A DNA stretch of 64,000 nt from Candidatus Saccharimonadota bacterium (GCA_009777795.1 WRLC01000004.1:1-64000), one strand, 5' to 3'; positions 8,448 to 19,117 are shown, numbered from the stretch's first letter. Numbers and translations are program-made. Notes: a model not told the origin generated them from the letters alone.

Positions 8448-11075
8448 ATGTTTATTCTCAAACACCGCAAAAACCTCACCCAAAAAAAGGACCAAACCGA
8501 GCGCCAACTCAAGAAATCCGCCCTCCTCTCCTACCGCGAAATCGTCGACAAATACAAAATCACCTTTTCCGACACCAAAGAACCACTCGGCCTCTCTGGA
8601 GCCGCCGCAGACACCAAGTTCGAGAAGTTTGGCCCCAATGAAATCACCCTCAGCAAACACCAAACCACCACCACTCGCGCCTTCGAGGCCGCCGTCAACC
8701 CTTTTAACGGCGTACTTTTGTTGATTATCCTCGTCTCCTACTTCGCTGCCCGTTTCGCCGGTGACGGCCCCGACTGGGTCGCCATCGTCATCATCTTCGT
8801 CATGATTGTCGTCTCCAGCCTCGTCTCCTTTGTCCAGAGCCAGCGCTCCCATAACGCCGCCGAAAAACTCGCCTCCATGATCTCCAACACCGCCACCGTC
8901 TACCGCGACGGCGAAGCCATCGAAGTCCCGATGGACCACCTCGTTCCCGGCGACGTCATTAAGCTCGCCGCCGGCGACATGATTCCCGCCGACATCCGCT
9001 TCCTCTCCACCAAACACCTCTTCGTCGCCCAAGCCGCCCTCACCGGCGAGTCCGTACCGGTCGAAAAAAAGGCCGGCGCCCAAGTTTCCGACAAAGACTC
9101 CCTCACCGACATCAAAAACCTCGCCTTCATGGGCACCAACGTCGTCTCCGGCTTTGCCACCGCCGTCGTCCTCGAGACCGGCAACAACACTTACTTCGGC
9201 TCCATGGCCAAAACCCTCAATAACGACAAGGGCAAAAACGCCTTCGAGCGCGGCGTCGCCTCGGTCAGCCGCCTCCTCATCCAAATGATTATCGTCATGG
9301 TCCCCCTCGTTTTCCTCATCAACGGCTTCCTTAAAGCCGACTGGTCGCTCTCCCTCCTCTTCGCCATCTCGGTCGCCGTCGGCCTCACCCCCGAAATGCT
9401 TCCCGTCATCATGACCTCCACCCTCGCCCTCGGCGCCGTCGGCATGTCCAAGCACAAAGTTATCGTCAAAAACCTCGGCGCCATCCAAACTTTCGGCGAG
9501 ATGGACATCCTCTGCACCGACAAAACCGGTACCTTGACCGAGGACAAAATCATCCTCGAGAAGTACCTCGACCTCCACGGCAACGAAAGCCTGGCCGTTC
9601 TCCAAGCCGCCTACTTAAACTCCGCCTTCCAAACCGGCCTCAAAGGCCTCCTCGACGTCGCCGTCATCGCCCGCGCCGAAAAGAACGGCCTCAGCCCCAA
9701 GCTTGGTGAATACGAACGGCTCGGCGAAATCCCCTTCGACTTCATGCGCCGCCGCCTCTCTGTCATCCTCTGCACCAAAAACAAAAAGCGCTTTCTCATC
9801 ACCAAAGGCGCCGTCGAAGAGATGCTCGCCAGCTGCAAACTCACCGACAAGGAGCTCAAAACCGCCCAAGCAACTTACGAAAAATACAACCAAAAAGGCT
9901 TCCGTGTCCTCGCCGTCGCCGTCCGCCAAATGCCACCCAGCGAAGACCGGAGCTATGACCCCAGCGACGAGAAAGACATGGAGTTTGCTGGCTTCATCGG
10001 CTTTTTCGACCCGCCCAAAGCCTCCGCCGTCCAAGCCGTCGCCGGCCTTCGCAAGCACGGCGTCCGCACCATTGTCCTAACCGGCGACTCCCTCGGCGTT
10101 GCCAAAAACGTCTGCGAAAAGGTCGGCATCGACACCAAACACGCCCTTTCGGGCGCTGATGTCGACAAGCTAAGCGACGACAACCTCACCGCCGCCGCCC
10201 GCGAATGCGAGCTCTTCGTCAAGCTCAGTCCCGCCCAAAAAGCCCGCATTGTCAGAGCCATCCAAGATTCCGGCCACACCGTCGGCTACCTCGGCGACGG
10301 CATCAACGACGCCCCACCCCTCCACCAAGCCGACATCGGCATTTCCGTCGACAACGCCGTTGACATCGCCAAAGAAACCGCCAACATCATCCTCCTTAAA
10401 AAGGATTTGACCGTCCTCGACGAAGGCGTTATTGAGGGCCGCCGCACCTTCGGCAACGTCTCCAAATACATCAAGCTCGCTGTATCCGGCAATTTCGGCA
10501 ACATCATCTCTGTCATCGTCGCCAGCGCCTTCCTGCCTTTCCTCCCCATGCTCCCCATCCAACTCCTCGCCCAGAACCTCCTCTTCGACTTCTCCGTCCT
10601 CGGCATACCTTTCGACAACGTTGACGATGACTACCTCAAAAAACCCCGCAAATGGGACCCCAAATCGATCCGCCGCTTCATGTTCTTTATCGGCCCCGTT
10701 TCCTCGATTTTCGACATCCTCGCCTTTGCCCTCCTCTATTTCGGCTTCGGCTGGCACACCGAGGCCACCATCCCCCTCTTCTGGGCCGGTTGGTTCGCCG
10801 TCGGCATCACCACCCAAGTCCTCATCATGCTCATCGCCCGCACTGACAAGACCAACCTCTTCCTCTCCAAGCCCGCCAAGCCGCTCATCCTTTCCACCCT
10901 CTCGGTCCTCGCTCTGGCTCTCTTTATCGCCTTCTCACCTATCGCCGAGGCCTTCCAGATGACCCACCTGCCGCCAGTCTTCCTCATCCCTCTCGCCGGC
11001 CTCATCGCCCTCTACATCGGCGCCATCCAGCTCGCCAAAGTTCTCTACATCCGCGTCTTCAAAACTTGGCTCTAA
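8448..11075 (+). CDS. mgtA: Magnesium-translocating P-type ATPase
   Basis: DKTGTLTEDKIILEKYLD, TGES, GDGINDAPPLHQADIGISVDNAVDIAKETANIILL; type IIIB architecture. Confidence 0.9.
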   Translation: MFILKHRKNLTQKKDQTERQLKKSALLSYREIVDKYKITFSDTKEPLGLSGAAADTKFEKFGPNEITLSKHQTTTTRAFEAAVNPFNGVLLLIILVSYFAARFAGDGPDWVAIVIIFVMIVVSSLVSFVQSQRSHNAAEKLASMISNTATVYRDGEAIEVPMDHLVPGDVIKLAAGDMIPADIRFLSTKHLFVAQAALTGESVPVEKKAGAQVSDKDSLTDIKNLAFMGTNVVSGFATAVVLETGNNTYFGSMAKTLNNDKGKNAFERGVASVSRLLIQMIIVMVPLVFLINGFLKADWSLSLLFAISVAVGLTPEMLPVIMTSTLALGAVGMSKHKVIVKNLGAIQTFGEMDILCTDKTGTLTEDKIILEKYLDLHGNESLAVLQAAYLNSAFQTGLKGLLDVAVIARAEKNGLSPKLGEYERLGEIPFDFMRRRLSVILCTKNKKRFLITKGAVEEMLASCKLTDKELKTAQATYEKYNQKGFRVLAVAVRQMPPSEDRSYDPSDEKDMEFAGFIGFFDPPKASAVQAVAGLRKHGVRTIVLTGDSLGVAKNVCEKVGIDTKHALSGADVDKLSDDNLTAAARECELFVKLSPAQKARIVRAIQDSGHTVGYLGDGINDAPPLHQADIGISVDNAVDIAKETANIILLKKDLTVLDEGVIEGRRTFGNVSKYIKLAVSGNFGNIISVIVASAFLPFLPMLPIQLLAQNLLFDFSVLGIPFDNVDDDYLKKPRKWDPKSIRRFMFFIGPVSSIFDILAFALLYFGFGWHTEATIPLFWAGWFAVGITTQVLIMLIARTDKTNLFLSKPAKPLILSTLSVLALALFIAFSPIAEAFQMTHLPPVFLIPLAGLIALYIGAIQLAKVLYIRVFKTWL

Positions 11076-11083
11076 CTTTGTCC

Positions 11084-11112
11084 TTGACAACGCGATAACC
11101 ATAAGCTATAAT
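11084..11112 (+). promoter_or_regulatory. Promoter TTGACA-17-TATAAT of orphan poly-G leader
   Basis: TTGACAacgcgataaccataagcTATAAT; resembles promoter at 60856. Confidence 0.8.
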
Positions 11113-11143
11113 AACCACACAAGAATGTATTAAAGAGGTAAGC

Positions 11144-11230
11144 ATGAGTCAAACTGTTATAATGTGCGCGGCGATGTCTGGGACAATGTCGCACAATAAA
11201 AAAACAGGGGGGGGGGGATTTAGATGGTAG
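11144..11230 (+). other. Orphan poly-G leader ORF (short peptide) homologous to the 60919 leader
   Basis: ATGAGTCAAAC...ATGTCGCACAATAAAAA..(G)11 parallels ATGAGTCAAAG...ATGTCGCACAATAAAAAG..(G)11 at 60919-60991. Confidence 0.6.
11207..11217 (+). repeat. Poly-G tract G11
   Basis: Counted directly. Confidence 0.95.
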
Positions 11231-11340
11231 CTACCACCCAACTCCTTCATCACAATTAATACAGCGAGCCGAGTCTCGCCTTTTTTCTTCATTTTTGCGC
11301 CTTCAGTTAACTCTGCTTGGAGGCGGCTATATTAAGCTAG

Positions 11341-11386
11341 AAATGCTCCGATGGCGTCCCTTTACTACGTCCGTCGGGGCATTTTT
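11341..11386 (+). terminator. Intrinsic terminator
   Basis: AAATGCTCCGATGG...CCGTCGGGGCATTTTT. Confidence 0.75.
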
Positions 11387-11444
11387 AGCCTAATTTTAGC
11401 AAAAAAGAGTTAGAGTCAAATTTAAAAAAGGTAAGGAGCAGTAA

Positions 11445-12836
11445 ATGAGAACATTAGTAAAACGAGTAGCGAGTGCGGCAGCCGGAGCAGCAGCATTTGC
11501 AATCATAACAGGCGTGGTTGTGAGCGGCTTTCGCCCCATAAGTGCCGAAGAGGTACAAGTCAACACAACCGTGGGCGTGGGCTTCGTCCAAATATCCGAC
11601 CAAGCCTGCTCTGTCGATGGCCCCCAGCCCGCCTATGACGCCCAGAATAACGTCTTAGACATCGAGGTGCTCGCCGGTAGCATCGCCAGCAACTGCATTG
11701 GCCTAGCCGTGACCTCGTCTTACGAGTATGGCTACACCCTGACGCTTGAAGGCCCGCCAAACGGTGAGCTAACCATGGGGGGTGAGGTCTTCTCTAGCTG
11801 GAATAGTGAAATCCGAGATGTTTGGGATCTATCCGGAGGTGGTAGCTCGAGCTTATGGGGTTTCGCCATACCACACGGCCAGATGCATGGCATCGCCAAC
11901 AACTTTGACGCCGCCTACCAAGTCCTCGGTCCGTCCAATAAGAACTACACTGCCGTCTACGCCGGCGTCCCCGACACCGCCACACCGATTTCCATTACCG
12001 ACACCGCTAACACCACCGCCCACAACTACGATATCTTCTTCGCCATGGCACCCAAGTCCCTCGCACTGACCGGCACCTATTCCGGTATCGTGACCCTGAC
12101 CGCAGCGGGTAATCCGGTGTTCCCGTCCGACACCATGCCTGCCATGCAGACGATCACACTTTCCAACTGCCCGACAAGCCGAACAGTGGCTTTTGACGCC
12201 CGCGACGGTAATACCTATTGGGTCGGTATGTTTGGTAGCACTTGCTGGATGATGACTAACCTCGCTTACGCCGGCGGCGGCGATGACACCTATGGCGACA
12301 CTCTCGGTCTCTATGATGACTACATTAGCGACTTTCTCAGCCCCCAATACTTCGTCCCCGCCGACGCCAACCCAACCAGCGGCACCAGCATCCCCAGCTC
12401 CAATAACTTCGGTGGGCAACAGGACCCGCAATATGGCTACCTCTATAACTTCTGCGCCGCTATGGGCCACCAAGAAAACACTTGGGCTTGCTGGGGGTCA
12501 AGCGCCCCGCCCTACGTTTCAAATCCTGACCCAGACATTTCCGTCTGCCCAGCTGGTTGGCGGCTGCCAGCACCTAGCGAGTTCGACGGTATACCAGCGA
12601 CGCATGGTGGCAATCTTGGCTCATTCACATACGGTTGGACCGCCATGTACAGCGGCCTCTGGGAAGGTGGCGACTTCTCTGGACAAGGCGTTTTAGGCCT
12701 CTATTGGTCCTCGGAGGTGCTAAGCGGCCCGCCATACGCCTACTCCCTTTATCTTACTCATTCTCCAACGACTTGGAGTAGTGAAAATGCCGCAGATCGA
12801 GACTCTGGTCTCGCCGTCCGCTGCGTCGCCATGTAG
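11445..12836 (+). CDS. FISUMP surface protein without poly-G tract
   Basis: Own SD (GGTAAGGAG) and signal peptide MRTLVKRVASAAAGAAAFAIITGVVVS; FISUMP motifs, SGLAVRCVAM C-terminus. Confidence 0.85.
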   Translation: MRTLVKRVASAAAGAAAFAIITGVVVSGFRPISAEEVQVNTTVGVGFVQISDQACSVDGPQPAYDAQNNVLDIEVLAGSIASNCIGLAVTSSYEYGYTLTLEGPPNGELTMGGEVFSSWNSEIRDVWDLSGGGSSSLWGFAIPHGQMHGIANNFDAAYQVLGPSNKNYTAVYAGVPDTATPISITDTANTTAHNYDIFFAMAPKSLALTGTYSGIVTLTAAGNPVFPSDTMPAMQTITLSNCPTSRTVAFDARDGNTYWVGMFGSTCWMMTNLAYAGGGDDTYGDTLGLYDDYISDFLSPQYFVPADANPTSGTSIPSSNNFGGQQDPQYGYLYNFCAAMGHQENTWACWGSSAPPYVSNPDPDISVCPAGWRLPAPSEFDGIPATHGGNLGSFTYGWTAMYSGLWEGGDFSGQGVLGLYWSSEVLSGPPYAYSLYLTHSPTTWSSENAADRDSGLAVRCVAM

Positions 12837-12860
12837 TTTATAATGTGATATACTAAAAGT

Positions 12861-13361
12861 ATGAAAAACAAATTCTTGTTGGGGGTTTTGGTGGCACTCG
12901 CTATACCGCTCGGTGTGCCGCTCCTCTTGGTGGTTCTCGCGGTAGCATTAGGGCTCGCTGCCGGCGCCGTCGGCCTAGTCTTCGGGCTAGCGGCAGGTGT
13001 CGTCGCCCTCGCGGTCACAATTTTAGCAGCCATCTTCGGCCTCTGGGTTGCCGCGCTCTGCGTCGCCTTCTCGGTCTGGGTTTCGCTCATCGCCGTCGCG
13101 CTCACCGCGCCGGTTCTCGCCATCGTCCTCTTCACCCGCGGCGAAGTCTCCTTCCCCGCCATCCTCGCCGGCCTCGGCTTGATGCTCATTTTCTTCCCTC
13201 TCGCCACCGAATTTTGCCGCCTCGTCTTCAGTCTCTTTAAGGGCAGCATCTCCTTCTCGGTCGGCAAAATCAGCGAGGCCAAAAGCCACCGCGGCGCCCA
13301 AAAAGCCAAGTCCACCCCCAAGACCCCCAAAACCACAACCAAGAAAGCGAGGTCAAAATGA
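12861..13361 (+). CDS. Hypothetical membrane protein
   Basis: Very hydrophobic Ala/Val/Leu-rich N-terminal half, basic C-terminus; TATACT 12849-12854 six nt upstream of ATG. Confidence 0.6.
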   Translation: MKNKFLLGVLVALAIPLGVPLLLVVLAVALGLAAGAVGLVFGLAAGVVALAVTILAAIFGLWVAALCVAFSVWVSLIAVALTAPVLAIVLFTRGEVSFPAILAGLGLMLIFFPLATEFCRLVFSLFKGSISFSVGKISEAKSHRGAQKAKSTPKTPKTTTKKARSK

Positions 13362-13507
13362 AAAAATGGGCACGAATTAGTTTACTCGCCGGTCTCTTCC
13401 TCTTAATCACCGCTCTGATTTGGTCGGTCGCCGCCGGCAACCCTATCTGGACGCAATTCTACGACGCCTGCTCCACCGAAGCCGGTTGCGTCGTCTGGGG
13501 CAATTAA
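13358..13507 (+). CDS. Small membrane protein (49 aa)
   Basis: MKKWARISLLAGLFLLITALIWSVAAGNPIWTQFYDACSTEAGCVVWGN; overlaps preceding stop by 4 nt. Confidence 0.55.
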   Translation: MKKWARISLLAGLFLLITALIWSVAAGNPIWTQFYDACSTEAGCVVWGN

Positions 13508-13747
13508 GTGAACCACCACCCCAGCGATAAGCCTCGGGCTGTCAAAATCCACGGCATCTACAAGCATTACAAAGGCGACCTCTACATCGTCGAAGCCATC
13601 GCCACCCACTCCGAAACCGGCGAGCCCCTCGTCATCTACCGCGGCCTCTACGGCGACTCACCACTCTACGCGCGCCCCTACGATATGTTCTTAGACGAAG
13701 CCAACAAGAACGAGCAGAAGTATCGCTTTGAGCTGCAAGAACCCTAA
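13508..13747 (+). CDS. DUF1653-family protein
   Basis: [52 protein letters not shown] start abutting previous stop. Confidence 0.8.
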   Translation: MNHHPSDKPRAVKIHGIYKHYKGDLYIVEAIATHSETGEPLVIYRGLYGDSPLYARPYDMFLDEANKNEQKYRFELQEP

Positions 13748-13756
13748 ATATAACTT

Positions 13757-14464
13757 CTAGCCGAATCTGATTTCAAGATCGTCTTTGATACTACGCCAGT
13801 TATTTGGAAGATGCGACTCCATAAGCCGATAAAAGGCAGTATCGTGGTCAAGGTGCTTGATATGAGATAGCTCATGAATGCATACATAGCGAATTGCTTC
13901 CATCGGTGCTTCGATCAGTTTTGGGTTCAGGGTTATCACTTTGCCATTCTTTGAGCAGCTGCCCCATCGTTGACTCATCTCTCTTATTTTGATTTGCGGG
14001 ATACGTTCGTAACCGAACTGTTCCCATGCGGCAACCAGTTGTTTTTTGTAGATCTCGTTTCGTCGATTATCAAGCCACTTCTTCAACAGCAGCTCGTTAT
14101 ATTCAGAATCAACGATAGATTTTGTAGATATGATTTGTATTTTTCCACCCACTTTTTTCACACAGTCTTGCTTACCAGTTACGATATCCAGAATATATTG
14201 TCGGCCAAGGTAGTACATAGATTCACCAGCTAGATACTTTCGAGTATACTGCGCCTTTTTATATTTCTCAAACTCGGCTAGCTGCTTCTCTAGCCAGACC
14301 CATTTACGCCTTAGAAATCCCTCAATCTTCTCTTCAGTTGCATGGGCTGGGGCTTTTACAGCGATATTACAATTTGGATACACCACTAGCGATAAGGACT
14401 TGCGATCTTCGAAGCTCAGGTGGTAGACATAAAATCTACTACCATAACAGAACTTATTTTGCAC
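13757..14464 (-). CDS. YgjP-like (DUF45/SprT-like) zinc metallopeptidase
   Basis: RYVCIHELSHIKHLDHDTAFYRLM (HExxH), SQRWGSCSKNGKVITLNPKLI; overlaps hsdR by 11 nt. Confidence 0.85.
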   Translation of the reverse strand: MQNKFCYGSRFYVYHLSFEDRKSLSLVVYPNCNIAVKAPAHATEEKIEGFLRRKWVWLEKQLAEFEKYKKAQYTRKYLAGESMYYLGRQYILDIVTGKQDCVKKVGGKIQIISTKSIVDSEYNELLLKKWLDNRRNEIYKKQLVAAWEQFGYERIPQIKIREMSQRWGSCSKNGKVITLNPKLIEAPMEAIRYVCIHELSHIKHLDHDTAFYRLMESHLPNNWRSIKDDLEIRFG

Positions 14465-17400
14465 TGTGATTGAACTCCGAATGGTTAAATTCAGCCAGCT
14501 TCATCACTTCGGCTATGATTATTTCGGCGTCATCATAATCCACGAGCTGGCGATTCTCATATAGGTAATCATCTAATTGTTCTCGCATCTGGCGCTTAGT
14601 TTCATGATTGCGATACCAATCTACAAGAGCGTTCTTTTTGATTTCTTGCGCCAAGCCTATAACTAGATTCTCATAATCTCCGACTGGGTTATTGAGTGCG
14701 GTTCGTAGATTGCGATACAGGACATCCGCACCGCGAACTGCCGCCACCCTTTCTGGCAAAGAGTCATCTTTCTTGGTCTCTACCTCTTTATCGATTATGC
14801 GTAATTGCTTCAGAGCTTCCGCATCTTCAATCTTGCTTTGGTGCATCAACTCCAACAGCTCCTTGATGCGCTCCGAAAACTTTTGATAATAAACCCGATC
14901 TGTCTCGTATCGCTCTCTTATGATGCGCGTGGTCTGTGCCGCAATCGCTTCAGCACGTGATTTGTCATTACCTAGACCGTCTATTGCGGCGTTGAACTCC
15001 ATGTCGAATATGGCAACCTCATCCGTCATCGTTTCTACCTCGTTTGCTACCACATGCTGGTCTAGTATTCGTGCAATCTCCCTATTATATTTTTTAAAAT
15101 CGACCCTTTCACCATAGCGCAATTCAACTGTCTTCTTCAACTCAAGTAGTTTTTTGATCTCTTTCTGCATTCGATTAAACTTTTCAATTCCGAACATATC
15201 AGAAAAATCGCGCAGGTTCATACATTCGTCCCAGACAGCAAATAGCCTATTAAACTCATCCTTGAATTTGCGTCGCTCTGGCTCACTCTTCAGGAAATCT
15301 ATATAAGCGTGGTCACTATTTTCTACACCACGAAAATTGTCTAAAAGCCCGTCGTGTAAACTCTTCAAATCATCGATCTTACTCTTTATATCGATCAGTG
15401 CACTCTTTACGTCCGCATCGTCGTAATTGCCAAATAACGCCATTGCAGTTTTTATATTCTTGGCGTTTTCTGAATAATCTATAATATACCCAGCTGTCTT
15501 TGAGTACTCTCCATTATCAAAGATGCGGTTTACGCGCGCGATTGCTTGCAAAAGGTTGTGGTCACGAATCGGCTTAGCTATATAGAGCACTGTGTTGCGA
15601 GGTGCATCAAATCCCGTCAATAATTTATCGACCACGATAAGTAGTTCAACACCATATTTTTCTGTCTTGAACCTCTGGGTTGTCGCATCTTCATATTTCT
15701 TCAAGTCACCATAGCTACCAGCTTGTTTATCAAGGTAAGCTTTTACTTCCTTCTTATGGACTTCTTCGTCCGATATCTCGCCGTTCTCATCGCTTATTAT
15801 CAGCGCTGTTTCAATAGCACCATTCCGTTCAAACCATTGCTGCATTATCAAGGCCGAATATTTATCTGGCGCAACGATTTGGCCTTTTAAGCCTGTATTC
15901 TGGAATCTTTGAACATAATGCTTCTGTATATCTGCGCAAATCTCCTCCAGTCGGCTTGTAACCTTCGAGATGCCACTTTTTTGCATGGTCGAAGCAAGCT
16001 GGTGTTTCTGCTGTTGGGTCAAACTACCTTCGGTTATTCGATCAATCTGCCGGTCAATCTGCTTTTCATTTTGCTCTAACGGTACATAGCGACCTTCATA
16101 AATCAACGGCACAATCACTTCGTCATCTAAAGCATCGTCAATCGTGTATTTATCAATAAAGCTCCCAAATTTCCTTAAAGATTTATCCTTCTTCAATAAA
16201 GGCGTGCCAGTAAAGCCGATAAAGCAAGCATTCGGCATAACCTGTTGCATCGCAGCAGCCGCTTTGCCATACTCAGTTCGGTGGGCTTCGTCGATTAGGA
16301 CAATAATATTTTCATCCGTATCACGGAATCCGGCAGATTTGATGGCTGCTTTCTGGAATTTGTGAACTAGTGTAGTAAGTACTGCAGAATCCTTATCTTT
16401 TATATGGTTGAGTAGATTCTGACCTGAAGTCATACGCTTAACATCGTATTTCAGTTTTCCATTCTTAAAGGTTTCAAAAATCTGTCTGTCCAAATCAATG
16501 CGGTCGGTCACGACGACCATCCGCGGATTGCTTATTCGTTCATCCTCTATAATTGCTCGCACCAACATCACCATAGTCAGTGACTTGCCAGAGCCTTGGG
16601 TATGCCAAATTAGGCCACCTTTGCGTCGGCGACCATTCGGTGTTTCTTCAAACTCATTGATTCTAGTCAAAACTTTATCAACCGCACGTGTCTGTTGATG
16701 GCGAGCAACCTTTTCATCGCCTGCATCAAAGAAAACAAAGCGTTTAATAAAATCAAGAATGGTATCTTTAGACAGCATGCTGACGACAGTCTTGTCTTGC
16801 GGCTTAACCCCACGGCTAAGCTTTTGCGGATAAATCTTAGAATCTAATTCCGGCCTAAAATCAGCCAAGAGCTTAGTGTAAACTGATCCATCAATCGGTC
16901 TTGCTATAATTTCGCGAATAGTGTCCTCACCAATTGGGTGTTCGTCCCTCCAACGTGTGTAAAATTCCGCTGGTGTGAGTGCTGTACCATACAAAGCATT
17001 TTCTGAGTCCATTGCAAACAATAGCTTCAGGTAAGGATAAATTGACGGGATCTCAGTTGGGCGCTGGTAACGCAATAGTTGTGCTATGGCCTTCTCGTAG
17101 CCAACGCTGCTACGCTTATTTTCAATCTGAATCAACGGAATTCCATTAATGAAACAAACGATATCCATGCGGCGCGGTTCGCGGTCAGTGTATTCGTATT
17201 CCACGGTTACGTGATAGTCGTTGTTTTCAGGATTATCAAAGTCAAAGTAGCGAATGTTCTTGTCCTCGTATCGTCCACCGTTCAGCACCCTTATCGTCCC
17301 GCCGCCGATCTTTGGCATGATAGTGGCACTAATGTTCTTACTAGTTTCAATTAGCCCGCCGGGCTGCTGTTCACTCTCCAGTTGGTCGACTTTTTCTGCG

Positions 17401-17621
17401 ATATCTGCCTCGCTGAACTGTAGCTCTCGCCCGTCTACTTCATAACTATTCAGTCTCATGAGGTTACGCGCTAGCACTTCAGTTAAAAGAGCGCGCGTGT
17501 TGTCGCCACGTCGTACTTTTAGAGCTTCAGCAGATGGCAAATATTGCCAGCCCATTTTTATCAACATCTCCACAGCCGGGAGCTGTGATTGCTTTATCTC
17601 GTCGTAATCTTGCTCGTCCAT
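14454..17621 (-). CDS. hsdR: Type I restriction enzyme R subunit
   Basis: GLIWHTQGSGKSLTMVMLVRAI, DEAHRTEYG, GFTGTPL, long C-terminal helicase/coupling domain. Confidence 0.95.
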   Translation of the reverse strand: MDEQDYDEIKQSQLPAVEMLIKMGWQYLPSAEALKVRRGDNTRALLTEVLARNLMRLNSYEVDGRELQFSEADIAEKVDQLESEQQPGGLIETSKNISATIMPKIGGGTIRVLNGGRYEDKNIRYFDFDNPENNDYHVTVEYEYTDREPRRMDIVCFINGIPLIQIENKRSSVGYEKAIAQLLRYQRPTEIPSIYPYLKLLFAMDSENALYGTALTPAEFYTRWRDEHPIGEDTIREIIARPIDGSVYTKLLADFRPELDSKIYPQKLSRGVKPQDKTVVSMLSKDTILDFIKRFVFFDAGDEKVARHQQTRAVDKVLTRINEFEETPNGRRRKGGLIWHTQGSGKSLTMVMLVRAIIEDERISNPRMVVVTDRIDLDRQIFETFKNGKLKYDVKRMTSGQNLLNHIKDKDSAVLTTLVHKFQKAAIKSAGFRDTDENIIVLIDEAHRTEYGKAAAAMQQVMPNACFIGFTGTPLLKKDKSLRKFGSFIDKYTIDDALDDEVIVPLIYEGRYVPLEQNEKQIDRQIDRITEGSLTQQQKHQLASTMQKSGISKVTSRLEEICADIQKHYVQRFQNTGLKGQIVAPDKYSALIMQQWFERNGAIETALIISDENGEISDEEVHKKEVKAYLDKQAGSYGDLKKYEDATTQRFKTEKYGVELLIVVDKLLTGFDAPRNTVLYIAKPIRDHNLLQAIARVNRIFDNGEYSKTAGYIIDYSENAKNIKTAMALFGNYDDADVKSALIDIKSKIDDLKSLHDGLLDNFRGVENSDHAYIDFLKSEPERRKFKDEFNRLFAVWDECMNLRDFSDMFGIEKFNRMQKEIKKLLELKKTVELRYGERVDFKKYNREIARILDQHVVANEVETMTDEVAIFDMEFNAAIDGLGNDKSRAEAIAAQTTRIIRERYETDRVYYQKFSERIKELLELMHQSKIEDAEALKQLRIIDKEVETKKDDSLPERVAAVRGADVLYRNLRTALNNPVGDYENLVIGLAQEIKKNALVDWYRNHETKRQMREQLDDYLYENRQLVDYDDAEIIIAEVMKLAEFNHSEFNHSAK

Positions 17622-19117
17622 TATCCTATCCCCAGTTCTTTCAGTGTGGCACGAATCTTTTTGTCTAGCTCTTCAATCTGCGGTTTTAGCTCATCGATTC
17701 GTTGTAGCGTTGCCTTGATGTTGATCTCTTTTTCCTCTTCGAAAGTATCGACGTATCGTGTGATATTCAAATTGTAATCATTCTCCATCACTTCGGAAAT
17801 CGGCACGACACGGCTGAATTTCTTCACTTCTTTCCGCTCGGCAAAGGTCTCATAAATTTTATCGGCGTTGTTCTGTTCAAGAGTATTCATAGCTTTCCCT
17901 GGCTTGAATTCTTTGCTTGCTTCTATAAACAAGATGTCTTTTTCGTCTTCCCGTTCTCCACCTTTGGCGCGAGCTTTATCAACAATCAAAATTGCTACCG
18001 GAATACCTGTAGTCTGGAACAGCCCAGCCGGCAGGCCGATCACCGCGTCAATCAGATTCTCGTCAATCAGCTGTTTACGAATTTTACCCTCGGCAGCGCC
18101 GCGGAATAGCACGCCATGCGGCACAATTACCGCCATGCGCCCAGTTTTTTCACGCAGAGTCTCGACCATGTGGAGTATAAAGGCATAATCGCCTTTGCTT
18201 TTTGGCGGCACCCCGCGCCAAAAGCGGTGGAACCTATCAACTTCGGCATTTTCTGCGCCCCATTTATCAAGCGAAAATGGCGGGTTAGCCACACAAACAT
18301 CGAATTTCATCAACTGGTCGTTTTCCAGCAATAGAGGGTTATTTAGCGTATCACCCCATTCCAGGTGAGCTGAGTCCATACCGTGCAAGAACATGTTCAT
18401 CCGCGCCAGCTGAAAGGTCGAACCGACCTTTTCTTGGCCATAAAGTGCGTAATCACGACCATCGACATTACTCCCGGCAAGCAGTAGCAACCCACCAGAT
18501 CCACATGTCGGATCGCAAATACGATCGCCGGCTCGTGGCCGCGCAAGCCGTGCGACGAGCTTTGCTACTGACGCCCGCGTAAAGAACTCGCCTGCTTTCT
18601 TCCCGGCATCTGAACCGAACTTTTCAATCAGATACATGTACGCATCGCCCACAACATTTTCAGTTTCATCGGACAAGTCAACGGCGTTGAAATCATCTAA
18701 TAGATTACGCAGCATCTTGTTGCGTTGATCGAGCTTGCCCAGCGTTGACTCAGAGTTGAAGTCGACCGCAAATACACCTTCGAGCTTTGCTTTGTTCTGG
18801 TTTTCAATTGCTCGTAAGGCTATGTTCAAGTGTTCACCGATATTGTCATCGTCTTTCTTCGCGTAAATCTCGTCAAAACTAGTGCCAGTCGGCAAGTAAA
18901 ACCGCGACATCTTCATTTTAGCTTCGGCCCGCTCGGCGTCACCATTAAATCGTCCAAGATATTTCGCCCGCTCAATTTTGTTCTTGTCCGAAAGATACTT
19001 GTAAAACAGCATAGACAGCGAATAGTCTTTGAAAACTGACGCATCGACCAGGCCACGCGAGCTATCGGCCGCTGCCCATAGTAGTCTATTTAGTTCGTCT
19101 TGATTATATTTACCCAT
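17621..19117 (-). CDS. hsdM: Type I restriction-modification M subunit
   Basis: GEFFTRASVAKLVARL, DPTCGSGGLLLLAG, CVANPPFSLDKWG (NPPF). Confidence 0.95.
   Translation of the reverse strand: MGKYNQDELNRLLWAAADSSRGLVDASVFKDYSLSMLFYKYLSDKNKIERAKYLGRFNGDAERAEAKMKMSRFYLPTGTSFDEIYAKKDDDNIGEHLNIALRAIENQNKAKLEGVFAVDFNSESTLGKLDQRNKMLRNLLDDFNAVDLSDETENVVGDAYMYLIEKFGSDAGKKAGEFFTRASVAKLVARLARPRAGDRICDPTCGSGGLLLLAGSNVDGRDYALYGQEKVGSTFQLARMNMFLHGMDSAHLEWGDTLNNPLLLENDQLMKFDVCVANPPFSLDKWGAENAEVDRFHRFWRGVPPKSKGDYAFILHMVETLREKTGRMAVIVPHGVLFRGAAEGKIRKQLIDENLIDAVIGLPAGLFQTTGIPVAILIVDKARAKGGEREDEKDILFIEASKEFKPGKAMNTLEQNNADKIYETFAERKEVKKFSRVVPISEVMENDYNLNITRYVDTFEEEKEINIKATLQRIDELKPQIEELDKKIRATLKELGIG

Noticed and set aside
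8388-9605. 405-aa minus-strand ORF antisense to mgtA (also 51751-52770, 34268-34705, 40015-40722 and many others)
   Set aside because: Low-complexity Glu/Gly/Asp/Val-rich shadows of GC-rich, third-position-C-biased coding genes; no recognisable domains and no promoter/SD.
17495-17530. GTCGCCACGTCGT in hsdR as another copy of the palindromic element
   Set aside because: Only a short match; lacks the flanking stems and the GGCAGC/CGAGACGC motifs.
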